Assembly (NCBI RefSeq): GCF_958979055.1
Contig: NC_084899.1
Coordinates: forward strand, 4,153,001 to 4,217,000
DNA length: 64,000 nucleotides
DNA from: Alnus glutinosa
Lineage: Eukaryota; Streptophyta; Magnoliopsida; Fagales; Betulaceae
Direction of reading: 5' to 3'
Made by a program: the position numbers and the translations under genes. Below, one piece after another: positions 36,756 through 47,795 of this stretch; position 1 is the stretch's first letter, and every line of letters starts with the position of its first letter. The notes beneath the pieces were generated by a model. The model saw nothing but the letters and a program-made list of their open reading frames with translations. It was not told the origin of the DNA and did no database searches.

Positions 36756-39700
36756 TGTAACACCCCGCCTTTTACAAAAAGACGTAAGTGAAAATTTTTA
36801 AATTTTTTTCCATGTAACGTTACTAACTCACCAGAGTTAAATGTTAGCAGCGGAATATATTTTTTCTTAATATTGACACATCAGAGCTTCTAACAAAATA
36901 CTTCAAAATATATAGAAATAGTGTAATTGAATAATTACACATTAAAATAGTATTTGTGTCATGTATGGCACAGATAATTTACAAACATTTTATACATACT
37001 AACAAAAATATAAATATTATTCTCCGAATATTATAATAATGGACTAAACATATAAGTCCACAAAAATAGGAGGCATCCTAGTCTCAGATACTGCCATCAA
37101 GATCGCCTAAAGGTCTAGACAATCCTGATACTCCTCATCTTCATAACCTGTATTAATATATAATATAGAGAGAAATAATAATACAAAAATACCTAGTGAG
37201 TCCACTGTTTTCAATAATAATATAATTGCTGATTTATTATAAATAAATATCACAATGCAATGACATAATAAAATGACAGTTTTATATGCACAGTCTTATT
37301 ATAAAATAAATCATGAGCTTCTTGCGTTCAATCTTTAGAAACGTAACTCTAACACATAGATTTAAGGAAACGTAATTTCTGTCTAGCGTATTATAAGAGA
37401 CGTAATTCCCGTTTAGCGAATGATAGGAGACGTAACTCCCGTTTAGCGAGTTTTAAGGAGACGTCACTCCTCTAACAATTTATTATCTTTTTGGCACAGG
37501 CAGACGTTACTCCCTGTTCCATAGGCAGACGTAACTCCCTACTCTGTTGTTTATTAATATTTTTGGCTCAGGCAGACGTCACTCCCAACTTTGTAATAAT
37601 TAAATTCATTAATTAAAATAACAAAATATGCAAAATCCACATGCGCAAACAATTAAATAAAACAGAAACCACAACATTATGGAAATTCAGCATCACCCTC
37701 GAGTGAGTAAGAAATACTCACAGTTCTCTGCTACAAAGAAAGATCCACAGGAAAAATGACTGCACAGTTATATACATTTGATAATATATTAGTATAAAAT
37801 ACTAAGAACCTATTTTAATATTTTATCACTTTCGACTAATAAATCACTTATCCCAATTTCTAATGTTGCTTAAATATTATAACGGCATAAAATAGGTTAA
37901 TTATATTACCACGTATTTCGTGTGGGCATTATTACGGTATTTATAAATAATAACCAAATCACTCTTTTTAGTTAAAATGACATTATAAAAGCTTTAACAT
38001 TAAAAAGCATATATATTTATTTTTATATCAAACAAACATAATAGCTTACCAAATATAAATAATGAACTTTATGTTTCAAAACAAGTGAATAGAATAATAA
38101 CATTATTTTATTCTTATAAAATCCGGGCAGAATAATGGCATTAGTAACACTAATGCCTAAAAATACTTTTAGAATTTTTGACGGCACAACAACACTTTTG
38201 TAAAATATTACTTTTTACTCGGGCATCACAATGACGTGATTTATTGTTTAAATATGCCATTTGGAATACCCTGTTAAAACACAATTTAAAACATTAGATA
38301 CTTAAAATAATAGGTATAGTAAAATCACAAAGTATTAAAATAAAGTTAATAACTTAAAAATTACATAAAATAAATCAAAGCATTTAATTAAAAACTTACC
38401 AAATATCTCAAAATACTGAGATATTAAAAGTACCATATGTCCAAATTTCTTATTATTTTACTTTATTCTAGTTGTTATATATATATATATATATATCCTT
38501 TTAAACAAAAACCCATACACATCATCGTCAAACACACACAACTTTGTCTTATCTATTCTTTTATCTTTCTTCTCTTTTGTTTTCATTTCCTTTTGCTTGT
38601 TGACCGTACAATTGACCAAGAGGGACACATGTGTATTGAATTGTAATCAAAACAAGAGAAATAGGAAGAACTCACGAGAAAGAGAGAAAGTGGTCCTTGA
38701 GTCTCCTTTTTCTTTTTCTTTCTTTTCTTTTCCATTATCTTTTATCAAAGTTGACTCAAGACTTTCCTCTTCTTCTTTATCTTTTCTTTTTCTTCTACTT
38801 TTCTACCAACCAACTACACACACGTGTACCCCTTCTTTTTTTGTTTTGAGCTTTGTTACTTACGCAACAGGTTGGCACAACAATTGCACAACCTACTTAC
38901 ATGGGTGGGTCCCACCAAACAAGCATTTTTCTTTTGTTTTTCTTTTCATTTCTACTCTTGCTTTCCCCTGTTCTTTTCTTCTTCCCCGACGTGCACACAC
39001 AGAGAGTAGAAAAAAGAGAGAGTTAGAGAGGCTTACTACAAAAAATGAAAGGATCCTTGCTGGACCAAGAGAAGAGGGGAGAGATTGGGTAATTTTTCTG
39101 AGTTTGGACTCTTGATTATGGGCATCCACCGAGAGATAATAGGGAGGAAAATCAGAGTTTTATGCTCTGTTTTTCTGCCTGTCCGTAATACACAAAGGGA
39201 AGGGAAGAGAGTGATTTTCCCGAGTTCTCTTTAGGTTCAGTGTGATGAAGAGTTGAGGGAAAAGAGTGCACTTCTCTGATTTTCTGCACTATCAAAGGGA
39301 AGAAGAGGTTTGAAGAAAGTTGCAGAGATATCAAGCAAGAGAGATGGAGAGCTTCTATTGGGTTTCTATTCCTCTTTTCTTTTCTTTTCTGTTTAAGGAA
39401 GGAGAAACTGCAGGTATGAATTTGCCCAGAGTTTCTGCCACCGTTCAGAAGAAGAGAAGAAGAAAGCTATAGAGGAAAAGAGAGAAACCGAGAGATATAT
39501 GCAAAGAATCATAAAGAAAGAAGAGATGGTAGTGTGCGTGAAACCGAAGGGCTGCAACTCAATATATAGTAACAGGAAGGGTCCGGATCACTTGGGGCAG
39601 AAATGATCCAATGGCTGAAGTGTAAACTTGCTCAGCAAGTTGGTGCGCTGGAGGGGGAATGAACGTAGGCATTAAAATATCTTCAATCTTTAACAAACTA

Positions 39701-40189
39701 ACATTGAGTTTCAACTAAGTTTCTAGCTTAGTTTGCTGGCCGGTTCTCTTGTGATTACTAGAAGCTGGGTATTAAGGTGAAGGCTGGGTATCTTCAACGT
39801 GGGCTGGACTGGGTTGCAGGGGCTGGATTCTTGGAGAATTAAAATGGCCCATCAACAACATAATTAAATTTTCGTCCTATTTAGAGGTATAGGTTTTAGC
39901 AGATGTTTTTAGGTACTAAATGGAGTTCAAAAATTATGAAATTCGGAGGGTAGTTAGAGAACTTCGAGATGAGTGTTCTGGATTTTGAATCGATGAAAAC
40001 GGAGTTCGTTTGACCCTATTTTCGTTATTCCAAAATTTAAGGTTCGTTTGAATTTTTATCAAATTATAAAGGCTTTTAAATGAATATTTATTTTTATAAA
40101 TATTCATATTTATTCTTTTTCATTATTATTAGGTTTTAAATCATATGTTAAGATATTTTATTAAATATCTTAAAATACGGGGTGTTACA
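36756..40189. mobile_element. Solo LTR of a Gypsy-like retrotransposon (3434 bp)
   Basis: Starts TGTAACACCCCG and ends CGGGGTGTTACA, the classical TG...CA ends with short inverted repeats. An exact 5-bp duplication AGGAT flanks it (36751-36755 and 40190-40194). No primer-binding site, gag or pol lies inside, so it is read as one long LTR left after recombination. Inner parts: tandem ACGTAACTCC-like units (about 37335-37585), an AT run (38475-38496), a pyrimidine-rich block with many CTTTTCTTTT phrases (38570-38960), and a conserved-looking tail (39940-40030, phrase GAGATGAGTGTTCTGGA) of the type seen near the 3' ends of long plant LTRs. Superfamily inferred from length and ends only. Confidence 0.85.
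37335..37590. repeat. Tandem ACGTAACTCC-like units inside the solo LTR
   Basis: About eight degenerate copies of a unit with AGACGTAACTCCCGTTTAGCG or GGCAGACGTAACTCCC, spaced about 30-60 bp apart. They lie in the first quarter of the LTR, where promoter and enhancer repeats are often found in retrotransposons. Confidence 0.7.
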
Positions 40190-40407
40190 AGGATCGTCCA
40201 GTCGAGAGAAGCAAACAACATAAGCCGGTGAGAGAAGCAATCTAGAGGTTGTGGAAGAGCTTTTTATGTCTCTCTCTAAACAACACAATCCCGTTTTCAT
40301 CGTATTTTCAAATTGTAGCTAAACCGCATACAAATCACAATCCTCACTTACTCTGTCTCTCTGTGAACAAACCCTAGTTTCCCAAACCCTCCACCCCGAG
40401 CACGAGC

Positions 40408-40660
40408 ATGAAGCCCATCGCATCCAAGCCCTTGGAAGACTCAGCCCTGAAGGCCGCCACCAAGCCCAGATCCAAGCCAGCCTCGTCGACAACGAACAAG
40501 CGGCCGAATGTCGAGATCGCTAGCAAGGATTCGTCCCAGTGAGCCAAGAAGAAAGCGCAGACAACGTCGTTTCGCCTGAAGACATAAAGAAGTCAACCGT
40601 CGGAGATGAGAAAAAGCTCTTCCAGGGGCCGGCGTGGAGTGAAAATGAAAAGGAAACGAG
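40408..40660 (+). pseudogene. Truncated, frameshifted GeBP/Storekeeper (DUF573) gene fragment
   Basis: The sequence opens with an ATG at 40408 (MKPIASKPLEDSALKAATK, Lys/Pro/Ala-rich) and reaches a stop at 40540. Shifted by one frame it continues as SADNVVSPEDIKKSTVGDE, then KKLFQ and WSENE, typical of the sequence just before the DNA-binding core of GeBP/Storekeeper-like factors (usually KKLFQRLWSEDDEI). Here the R-L after KKLFQ is replaced by G-P-A and the core domain is missing. A 5' UTR-like stretch (CCCTAGTTTCCC) precedes it. It sits inside the hAT-like element at 36567-40840, so it is best read as captured and dead. Confidence 0.75.
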
Positions 40661-40694
40661 TGAAAGTGAAAAGGCCTGCTTGGTTTCCTGAAGT

Positions 40695-40697
<3 letters not shown>

Positions 40698-40736
<39 letters not shown>
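40698..40736. repeat. AT microsatellite
   Basis: Uninterrupted AT/TA run between the GeBP fragment and the right end of the hAT-like element. Confidence 0.9.
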
Positions 40737-40738
<2 letters not shown>

Positions 40739-41208
40739 ATCCGATTATGACCCGAACCTGATTACCTTAAACCAAAATCCTGTATTTTCGTGTCGTGTTC
40801 GTGCTGGGTTTGCAGGTTGTGTCAAAAATTGTCAACTCTATGAAATATAATGCCTATTAATTATATCTGACAGGTATTATGTTTGTCAGTTTGTTTTTTA
40901 GGGAGTAACTACTCCAAGTTGTTCTCTCCCAATTAATAAGGTGAGACTATATATAGTCTCTTATTAAATGGATTAAGATAAAAAAAAAATGAGAAAAGAC
41001 AAAACTCTCTAAGTTTTTCCTTAAGTGCTTATAGACCGTAGATTTTTTGTTAATATTATTGCAATACTTTCTGGTAATGTATTTCACTGCTGAGAAAAAT
41101 AGGTTTATTAGAGAATAACGTAGAACAATATTTGATCTCAGCGCAGATAATGTACTACTCTATTCTATTGTGCATTACCATTTTATTGTGAAAAGTTTGT
41201 GGGTTTAT

Positions 41209-41517
41209 TAACACTCTCAAAAGACGCATTGAGAGAAGAGGGGGATACCATGACTTATAAAGTGTCCAAGTGAAGAAAATCTTAGTGATGGAAGACATTT
41301 TAACACGCCCCCTCACGTGTGGCAACTAATGGCCAAACACATGGACAATAACGGGAGGGAAAGACTCATCATCGCAAGAAACCTGTGGTTCTAATATCAT
41401 ACGAAAAGTACATGGGCCTATTGATACTCTCAAAAGACGCATTAAGAGAGGAGGGGACACAATGACTTATAAAGAGCCAAGGTGAAGGAAATCTTAGCGA
41501 TGTAGGACACTTTAACA
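41209..41517 (-). mobile_element. TRIM, second family (309 bp), minus strand
   Basis: Two direct copies of about 97 bp, 41209-41305 and 41422-41517, share ACTCTCAAAAGACGCATT and end TTTAACA (on the minus strand TGTTAAA at the start). On the minus strand a primer-binding-site-like TATGATATTAGAACC follows the first LTR by about 17 bp, and a purine tract GAGGGGGCG precedes the second. An exact 5-bp duplication TTTAT flanks the element (41204-41208 and 41518-41522). No coding capacity. The left LTR has lost its TG end (TA). Confidence 0.9.
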
Positions 41518-41522
41518 TTTAT

Positions 41523-42215
41523 TTCTAACATAAACAAATTTATAAGTATCAAATCTGAATCGAAGCTTTCATAAATTTCTTTTTAATATAAATAACTAAA
41601 TTATTTGCAATAAACTCATAAAAAGAACAAATAATAACAAATAACGTACCAAGCAATTTCGGGGGTGGCAGAATCACCCTTAGGGGTGGTTTGAAAACCA
41701 CCCTAATTTTGTTTTTGTTTTTATTTTTTTCAAATCTGTTTTTTAATTTATAATAATAAAAAAAATCATTTTTATATATATTTTTCTCAATTACATTCAA
41801 TTTAATTCACACTCCCAAAAATATTTTTTAAATTTTGTTTCAGATTTTCTAAACCATAAATATAATTTTAAAACTCAAATTTTTTTCATATTCATAATTT
41901 TAAATATAATAAAGAAAAAAAAATCAAACATCCAAACATACCCTAAATTTTATTGGGAGACTTCATCGAGGACTTCTACGTCTTTATTGTGCCCTAAAAA
42001 ATGGAACGCCCAACTATGCCCTAAAAAATACGTCTTTATTGTGACTCGATGAAACGAATCGTTTCACCGATTGATGAATCTCAATCAGAGAAGCCCAACG
42101 GCATCGTTTTGACGCTGGAGTCGCACACTTCGTCAAAACCCTTTCGGTTCCTCGAAAGTTCAGCAGCAGAGACACCAGGAGTTGCTTACTCTAGCAGCTC
42201 TCTACGAAGCTAACA
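41523..42215. other. Intergenic space and leader of the NFD6-like gene
   Basis: AT-rich to about 41980. A GGGGTGGTTTGAAAACCACCC inverted phrase lies at about 41683-41705. The sequence becomes GC-richer from 42050, and the transcript leader of the NFD6-like gene probably begins near 42090-42150. Confidence 0.4.
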
Positions 42216-45124
42216 ATGGCGTCATCAAAGGTCGTCTCGAGGTTATCGTCGCGATTACAGCCACTCGCTTTCAATCTCGGCAAAAGATCGCTCGCGCCCG
42301 AACTTTCTCCGCTCAAATCGTGCTCTCAGTCGCAGGCCTCTGCCTCTGCCCCCGCCAGACGCTTTTCCCGCATTTCTCGGTGAGATCCCCGAATTCGCAT
42401 CTCCGAGTCTTATTTTCTAACCTCGTGCTTGGTTCCCGAAAAAAAAGAGAGGATAAGTTTGAATATTAGAAGATCAAGCATATCGCTTTCTTTTTCTTTT
42501 CTCTGTTCTCTTGGGAGCCAAACGGAGAGTTGCTTTTGTTTTCGTAGTTACGCATTTTGGTTTTATTTTGGTGGTTAGATTACCGTTGGAGTTAAGCAGC
42601 GTGGAAACGATGACGCCGTTGCACAGTGCGATAGCTTCGGCGCGACTAATCTCGAGCTTGTCGGCCGAATCAAATAGCTGGTGTTTAGTTCCGCAAGGTT
42701 TGTGTTGTGTGTTCCCGTTTATTTGATGCTTAATCATGCCCTTGATTTTACTTATATGGGTAGATAGATAGCTTGCCACAGACTGTTGCTAAAGTACGTT
42801 CTTCCAGAAAATGTTAGAGCAGGAAGTTTGGTGCACTCCACCTGCTTGTATGTGTTACTAAAACAAGTGCATTAATAGTATTTCCAAATGCAGATGAAAT
42901 TTTCTATCATTGCGTCTACTTGCAATAAGAAGTTTGCCAATTCTTGAAAATTGTGGAGAAATCAGAAACCTGGTTGGAACTGCTATTTTGTATGGTAGGA
43001 TAGGTATTGGTTATCTTGACTTAATTTAGAACTGTTCCAATTATGGAGGCCTGGGGATACGAATGTTATGCCGCATGTGCTACGATAAGGTAGAATATTT
43101 TGGGATGTTTTATAGGGCTTGACTAGCAAACGTTGTCAAGAACACCCCCTTCCCCCTCTTTCTTTCTCTGCGTACGGAGTAGAAATTCAAGATTTTTGGT
43201 GAGGTTATATGGAGTTTTCGCAACTGAGTCTTATTGATGCTTTACTTCCTTGTTAAACCCATAGGATTCTATAAAAGAAAGGGTCAAGGAAAAGGCATTT
43301 TGGGAAATGGAACGGGCATATAGAAGAGGGCATTTACATTTGTTATGGTCTGTTTGCTGGAGGGATGAGACCACTGGATGGAAAAATCGAGCTATTTGAT
43401 TAATCGAAAACAATTTGGGATGGTAGACCTCTCAGGGCATGCTTAATGAGCAAATTGATATGAAATGTCTGGACTTAATTAATCAAACTGTACTGCCTTT
43501 TTTCAATCTTTTGGGTTGATGCCAACCTGCAAAATCTTCATATGTTATCTAAGCTTCAACTTAATATTATTTGGAAAATTAAGGGAAGGGGAAAAATATA
43601 AATTGGGGTGGAGTGTAAGGTCGTGGGTTTAAGACCCATGTAGTGCTATGTAACTTACCTATTTTAAAAAATAAATCTCAACGGAAGTGTGTCCTAGACA
43701 AATCTGGATGACGTAGCCAACTGAAGTGGATGGTTGAGCTTAATGGTGCTGGTTATGCATGGAAATAATATGTGCATTAACTAGCTTTAGCTAAATCTAG
43801 AGCCCTGATTAAAGTTCAATAAATTATAAGAGTCTGACTACACGACTTCATTTAGTATCTTCACAATCAGGAGTGATATATAAAACTTTACGAGCTTTGA
43901 ATCCTGCACATTGGTTAGAGACTTTATTGATTATAAGAGAATCTCCTTATTTTAAAGTAATATAGAATGTTCAAGAATAACTCCCTCTACTCCTGGGAGA
44001 AAGGAGGGAGAAAAAGAAAAAGGAAAAACCAACTGTCGGCGGAATTAGGTTTAGAACAACTTTTTTGAGCCTTAAATAAGCTATTTGGGATTGATTGCAT
44101 ACCCATTTCAGTGCACAAATTAAGACAATTTCAATCCAGATGGTCTGGACTTGTTCAACGAGTGATGTAGATGGATCCTGTAAGTAGATGTAACTGGAAC
44201 TTGGAATGGAAAGCCAATATGAAAACGTATTTCCCTAGCATTTGGCTTTGTGGTTGTCTTTGTTAAGAGTTAAACTTCCTGATAATTTTAGTGGCATTCT
44301 TAGAAATTTGCTCCCTGTTTCTTTTGAGTTAAGAGTAGTTAGTTGGACCTTGCTCTGAGAGAACTGGTGGTCAATTGGCCAACTGGAGAGGCACTGTGGA
44401 TCTGCAGATGCACCAATTCTCTTCAATTTTTTGGAGATTCCTAATAGGATTTACTATTTCTGTGGCATGAACAAGAATATAAAACTCGAATAATCCAGGG
44501 CACTACCAGATGTATTTTTTAAGACAGCATGGTGCTCTGGAGATGGGGGAGGCAGCTTGGGGATAATTAACCTTCACATATCTCGAAGCATAATCTTCAT
44601 TATATTCGGTTTCAACTTTAATTTTTGGGTTGTTCTTTGGTTGATAAGGCTGTCTTTGAAAGGGTTGATTCACTTTTCTGGCTTCCATCATATTGACTTC
44701 ACATGAGCATGCGTGAAAAGTTTAGTGGTCAAAAGATGATTTCCTCTTGCGAGGATGCACTTAGGTAAATACTTAATTTGGACAATTCTTGCAAGTTGCG
44801 ACTATAGACGGTAGAATGAAACCATTCTTTTTAATTCATAGAATAGGCTAAAGTCCCATACTGAAGTGGTTTGTTTGCTATGCTCTTTGTTGCTAGCTGC
44901 AAAAGCACAATATGCAGATGGTAGGGCAGCAATTATTCATGATGCAACCAGGAATTCTTGCTTGTGAAACAATTATGTTTGCTCAATATGATCAAGTTTT
45001 GATCACGAGTTTATGTGCGGTGTAGGCAACAATGTTTATAGAATTATGTTTTTTTTTTGTGATATTGTTACCTCATTTGATTCTTCGTCTTGTCCATACT
45101 GCAGGTATATCAATGCCTTTATGA
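42216..45124 (+). CDS. NFD6: NUCLEAR FUSION DEFECTIVE 6-like mitochondrial/plastid protein
   Basis: Exons 42216-42379, 42579-42697 and 45105-45124; 100 aa. The first 55 residues are rich in Ser, Arg, Lys and Ala and free of acidic residues until about 35 (MASSKVVSRLSSRLQ), an organelle-targeting presequence. The conserved part is RLPLELSSVETMTPLHSAIA, then SARLISSLSAES and CLVPQGISMPL at the end; the last exon supplies only GISMPL. This matches my memory of the NFD6 family (about 100 aa), needed for polar nuclei fusion in the embryo sac. The biochemical role is unknown. The 20-nt last coding exon lies after a 2.4-kb intron, and these genes commonly have several alternative 3' ends, so other C-termini are likely. 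No other gene overlaps; the next is PRORP on the same strand. Confidence 0.85.
43600..43690. repeat. Possible SINE remnant in intron 2 of the NFD6-like gene
   Basis: GGTCGTGGGTTTAAGACCCATG resembles a polymerase III box B region, following TTGGGGTGGAGTGTAAGG. No clear box A or flanking duplication found, so this is weak. Confidence 0.25.
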
Positions 45125-46198
45125 CTCTCAGCACGAGTTCTTACGAGGCAGCAGTTTTGTTTGATGGCAATTTTATTTTGTTCTGACTTTACAGGCCTGT
45201 ATTGAACAGTTCTTTTGTCCTTTATAAAGAACATAAGCCTCAACTGATGTTACGTTAGTGCTTAGATTGCTTCTGTTCACCTTCATTTTTTTTTTTTTTT
45301 TTTTTTTTTTAATGTTGTTTTGAATCTCCATGTCCTGGAGCCTGGATGATTTTTTGTTAGCCATAATGAAATGGGCATCTTTATGCCCAGCAAAGTAGTA
45401 CATAGCTTTGCTCTCTTGTTATTTACATGCAATATTTACAATTTCCACGTGGCATTTTTCAGGTGATTCATTTCCATTTGAGAAGCTGGTATGAAATAGT
45501 TCTGTTTGGAAAACCCATTTAACCAGTTACTACTATCATAACGATCGAGAGAGCCCCTGCCTGTATAAGAGAAAGGGGCCTCTCATATTAGTTGGAAGAA
45601 AGGATAGTTCTGTCATGTTGGTATATCATCACACTTATGATCAGTAGCCCTTTTCTTTGCCCAATTTTTCTTTATTTTTAGACTTGGGTTGACATTTCTT
45701 CTATGTTCGTTCAGGACGGTTAAAACTTAAACAGTTGCTTTAGTGTCTTGGTGTGGGTCAGTTAACATGGACTCTGTTTAGTTGTCAAATTTGGTTGGCT
45801 TTTCAATTGCAGAATTTTTTGGTGCCATTGGTTCTTGGATTATGGGAATCAGAGAAATATAACCAAGGCAGCCGTTAGTTATTCTCCGTGCATTGATTGG
45901 AAATTCAGTGTTTTCTGAGATGATTTCTTGCTGCCTGGAGAATGCTATTGATAGGGAGTATCTACTTATCTCTAAGCAAGAAGGGTCAGTGGGATGGAAA
46001 CAGGGGGTTTCTTACTGAATATTTTGATGATTAATGGCTTTATTATTTTCTGTAACCAATCCAACCAGAATGGCGACCCATCGGGTTTGGGGCCGTAGAA
46101 GTCTTCTCAAACCCGAACCCAGTGAAGATGCTGATTGCTGACGATATTAACCATAGAACCACATTGAGCAATCCCATAGACCTTGCTCAGTGAGGGTA
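45125..46198. other. 3' UTR of the NFD6-like gene and intergenic space
   Basis: The last NFD6-like exon continues into 3' UTR, perhaps to about 45420. T run at 45287-45311. No other gene recognised. Confidence 0.4.
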
Positions 46199-46560
46199 TT
46201 TTTTTTTTTTTTTTGAAAAAAAAATTTATTTATTTTTAATATGGAGAGGGGAAAGATAAGAATTACAATAGGATAAAGCACAAAATGGGCGAGAAACCCA
46301 AACGATAGCTTTTAAACAACCCGAAGATGGTGCGGAAACAAAGTAACAAAGAAACTAGTGGGAATGGGTAAAAAAAATGATATGGCCCATTAAGAGAACC
46401 AAAGCAGCTACAAAGGGCTGCAATCAGAGGCAAATCAAAAGGCTTCAGAAGGAGCAACCCTTCCCGAACCTTTGCGAGAACCAAAGTAACGGAACAAGCT
46501 TAATTCCCCCTCATTAGGCAAGACTCCATCCATTGTAAGGCCTCAAGAGCCTTCTTCCCT
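46199..46560 (-). mobile_element. 5'-truncated LINE or retrocopy 3' end
   Basis: On the minus strand the block runs from about 46560 and ends in AATAAATAAATTTTTTTTTC followed by an A run (46199-46225 read as T on the plus strand). It has the look of the 3' UTR of a non-LTR retrotransposon with polyadenylation signals and tail. No reverse transcriptase reading frame remains. Flanking duplications not found, so the left border is uncertain. Confidence 0.5.
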
Positions 46561-47039
46561 CGCCCATTTTTGGAGTATTCACATATGATTGTGTTTCACC
46601 ATACTATTTTGGGAAGTCTTTTTCAATTTTTTAAGTTACCTCAACCAAGTCCTTTGTAATAAGGATGTAGATCGAGTGCAATGAATTCCCAGTATTACAC
46701 TCAATCTAAGTCCTTGTAATACCATAGGTCTCTTGTGAAGCCACACTATCACCTTTAGTTCAAGGCTTAAGCATTGTCTCTTGGATGAGGATTCCCTTTA
46801 ATTAAGTTGTTTGAATGTGATAAGGTAGCTTAAAAATGGAGATTGCAGGTTTATTTGTTTCGGGAAACTTAGGATGTTGGACTTACTTGTTCAAAACAAA
46901 GTGAGCCCCATAACCTCTTTCTTAAGAGACTTTAATTTTCGATCGTCTAATTTGAAGGATACCAATCCTTATATCTTTCAAGAAGAGCTCTCTCGAGTTA
47001 CGCACTCGTTTTTTATCCCAAAAGCTGATACTTCTTCAT

Positions 47040-47644
47040 GTATGGGCTTAAACTCCCACTCCTTTTAATAAGTGAGTCTAACATGTAGAATATTTACTTG
47101 AAATAAGAGGGAATGACGAAGACAATATTTGAATTCAAAACTTTTGTTTTGATATCATATTAAATAATCACTTATCTAAAAAATTTAAGCTGATAGAAAA
47201 ACATAAATTCAATAATTTAATCAACATTTTAACTGTCTTTAAAAATTCAATCATTGTCTTGAGAAATTGTGATAACGCTGTTTCACATTGTTACCAAAGT
47301 ATGATTAGAGAGATTTTATTGCCTTAATCATAAGTGAGTCCAACTGCCTTAACCACAAGCTATTGTTTCAAGTGTGGGCTCAAATTTTTCATCCTCTTAA
47401 TAAGTGAGTCCAACACATGAAATATTTAATTGAAATGAGAGGAAATGAAAAAGACAATGTTCGAATTCGGAATCTTTGATATGATATCATGTTAAATCAA
47501 CAATTATCTCAAAAATTTAAGTCGATAAAAAATAATAAATTTAATTATTTAATCAATATGGTAACTTTGCCTTGAAAAATTTTGGTACCACTTTTTCGCA
47601 TTGCTACATAAGTAGGATTAAGGAGATTTTATTGCCTTTATAAC
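47040..47644 (-). repeat. Diverged tandem duplication of a TRIM-like sequence upstream of PRORP
   Basis: Unit A (about 47040-47335) and unit B (about 47376-47644) share the same order of phrases: CTCTTAATAAGTGAGTC, then GACAATGTT/ATTTGAATTC, then TTTGATATGATATCAT, AAATTTAAG, and GAGATTTTATTGCC at the end. On the minus strand the phrase ATAAGTGATTATTTAATATGATATC resembles the LTR end plus primer-binding site of the TRIM at 20133-20386. So these are probably two linked, decayed copies of that retrotransposon type. Confidence 0.6.
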
Positions 47645-47795
47645 CAATAATGTTCCCTCTACAGTCTACAGTCTACATTGGCCAATTAATAAAAAAGTCA
47701 AGGGCAATTTTATAAATAGGACTTATCTACACCACTTCAACTTATTATATTTAAGCCCATATCAATATGACAGCGAGCTCTTCCAACGGCCACAA

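Larger units (their letters stand above)
36567..40840. mobile_element. hAT-like non-autonomous element carrying a gene piece, split by a solo LTR
   Basis: Left end TAGGCTTGACAATT and right end, on the other strand, TAGAGTTGACAATT. The 8-bp flanks are TAAAATAT (36559-36566) and TGAAATAT (40841-40848), 7 of 8 matching: hAT-like termini and target size. The ends carry repeats of the CGTGTCG/ACCCGACCCG kind seen again at 63690-64000. Without the nested LTR (36756-40189) and its 5-bp duplication the element would be about 835 bp. Between the ends lies a piece of a GeBP/Storekeeper gene, so this looks like a Pack-type gene-capturing element. No transposase seen. Confidence 0.75.

Noticed and set aside
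38597-39129. 172-codon frame inside the solo LTR
   Set aside because: Phe/Ser/Leu-rich product of a pyrimidine-rich block; no gag or pol motif.
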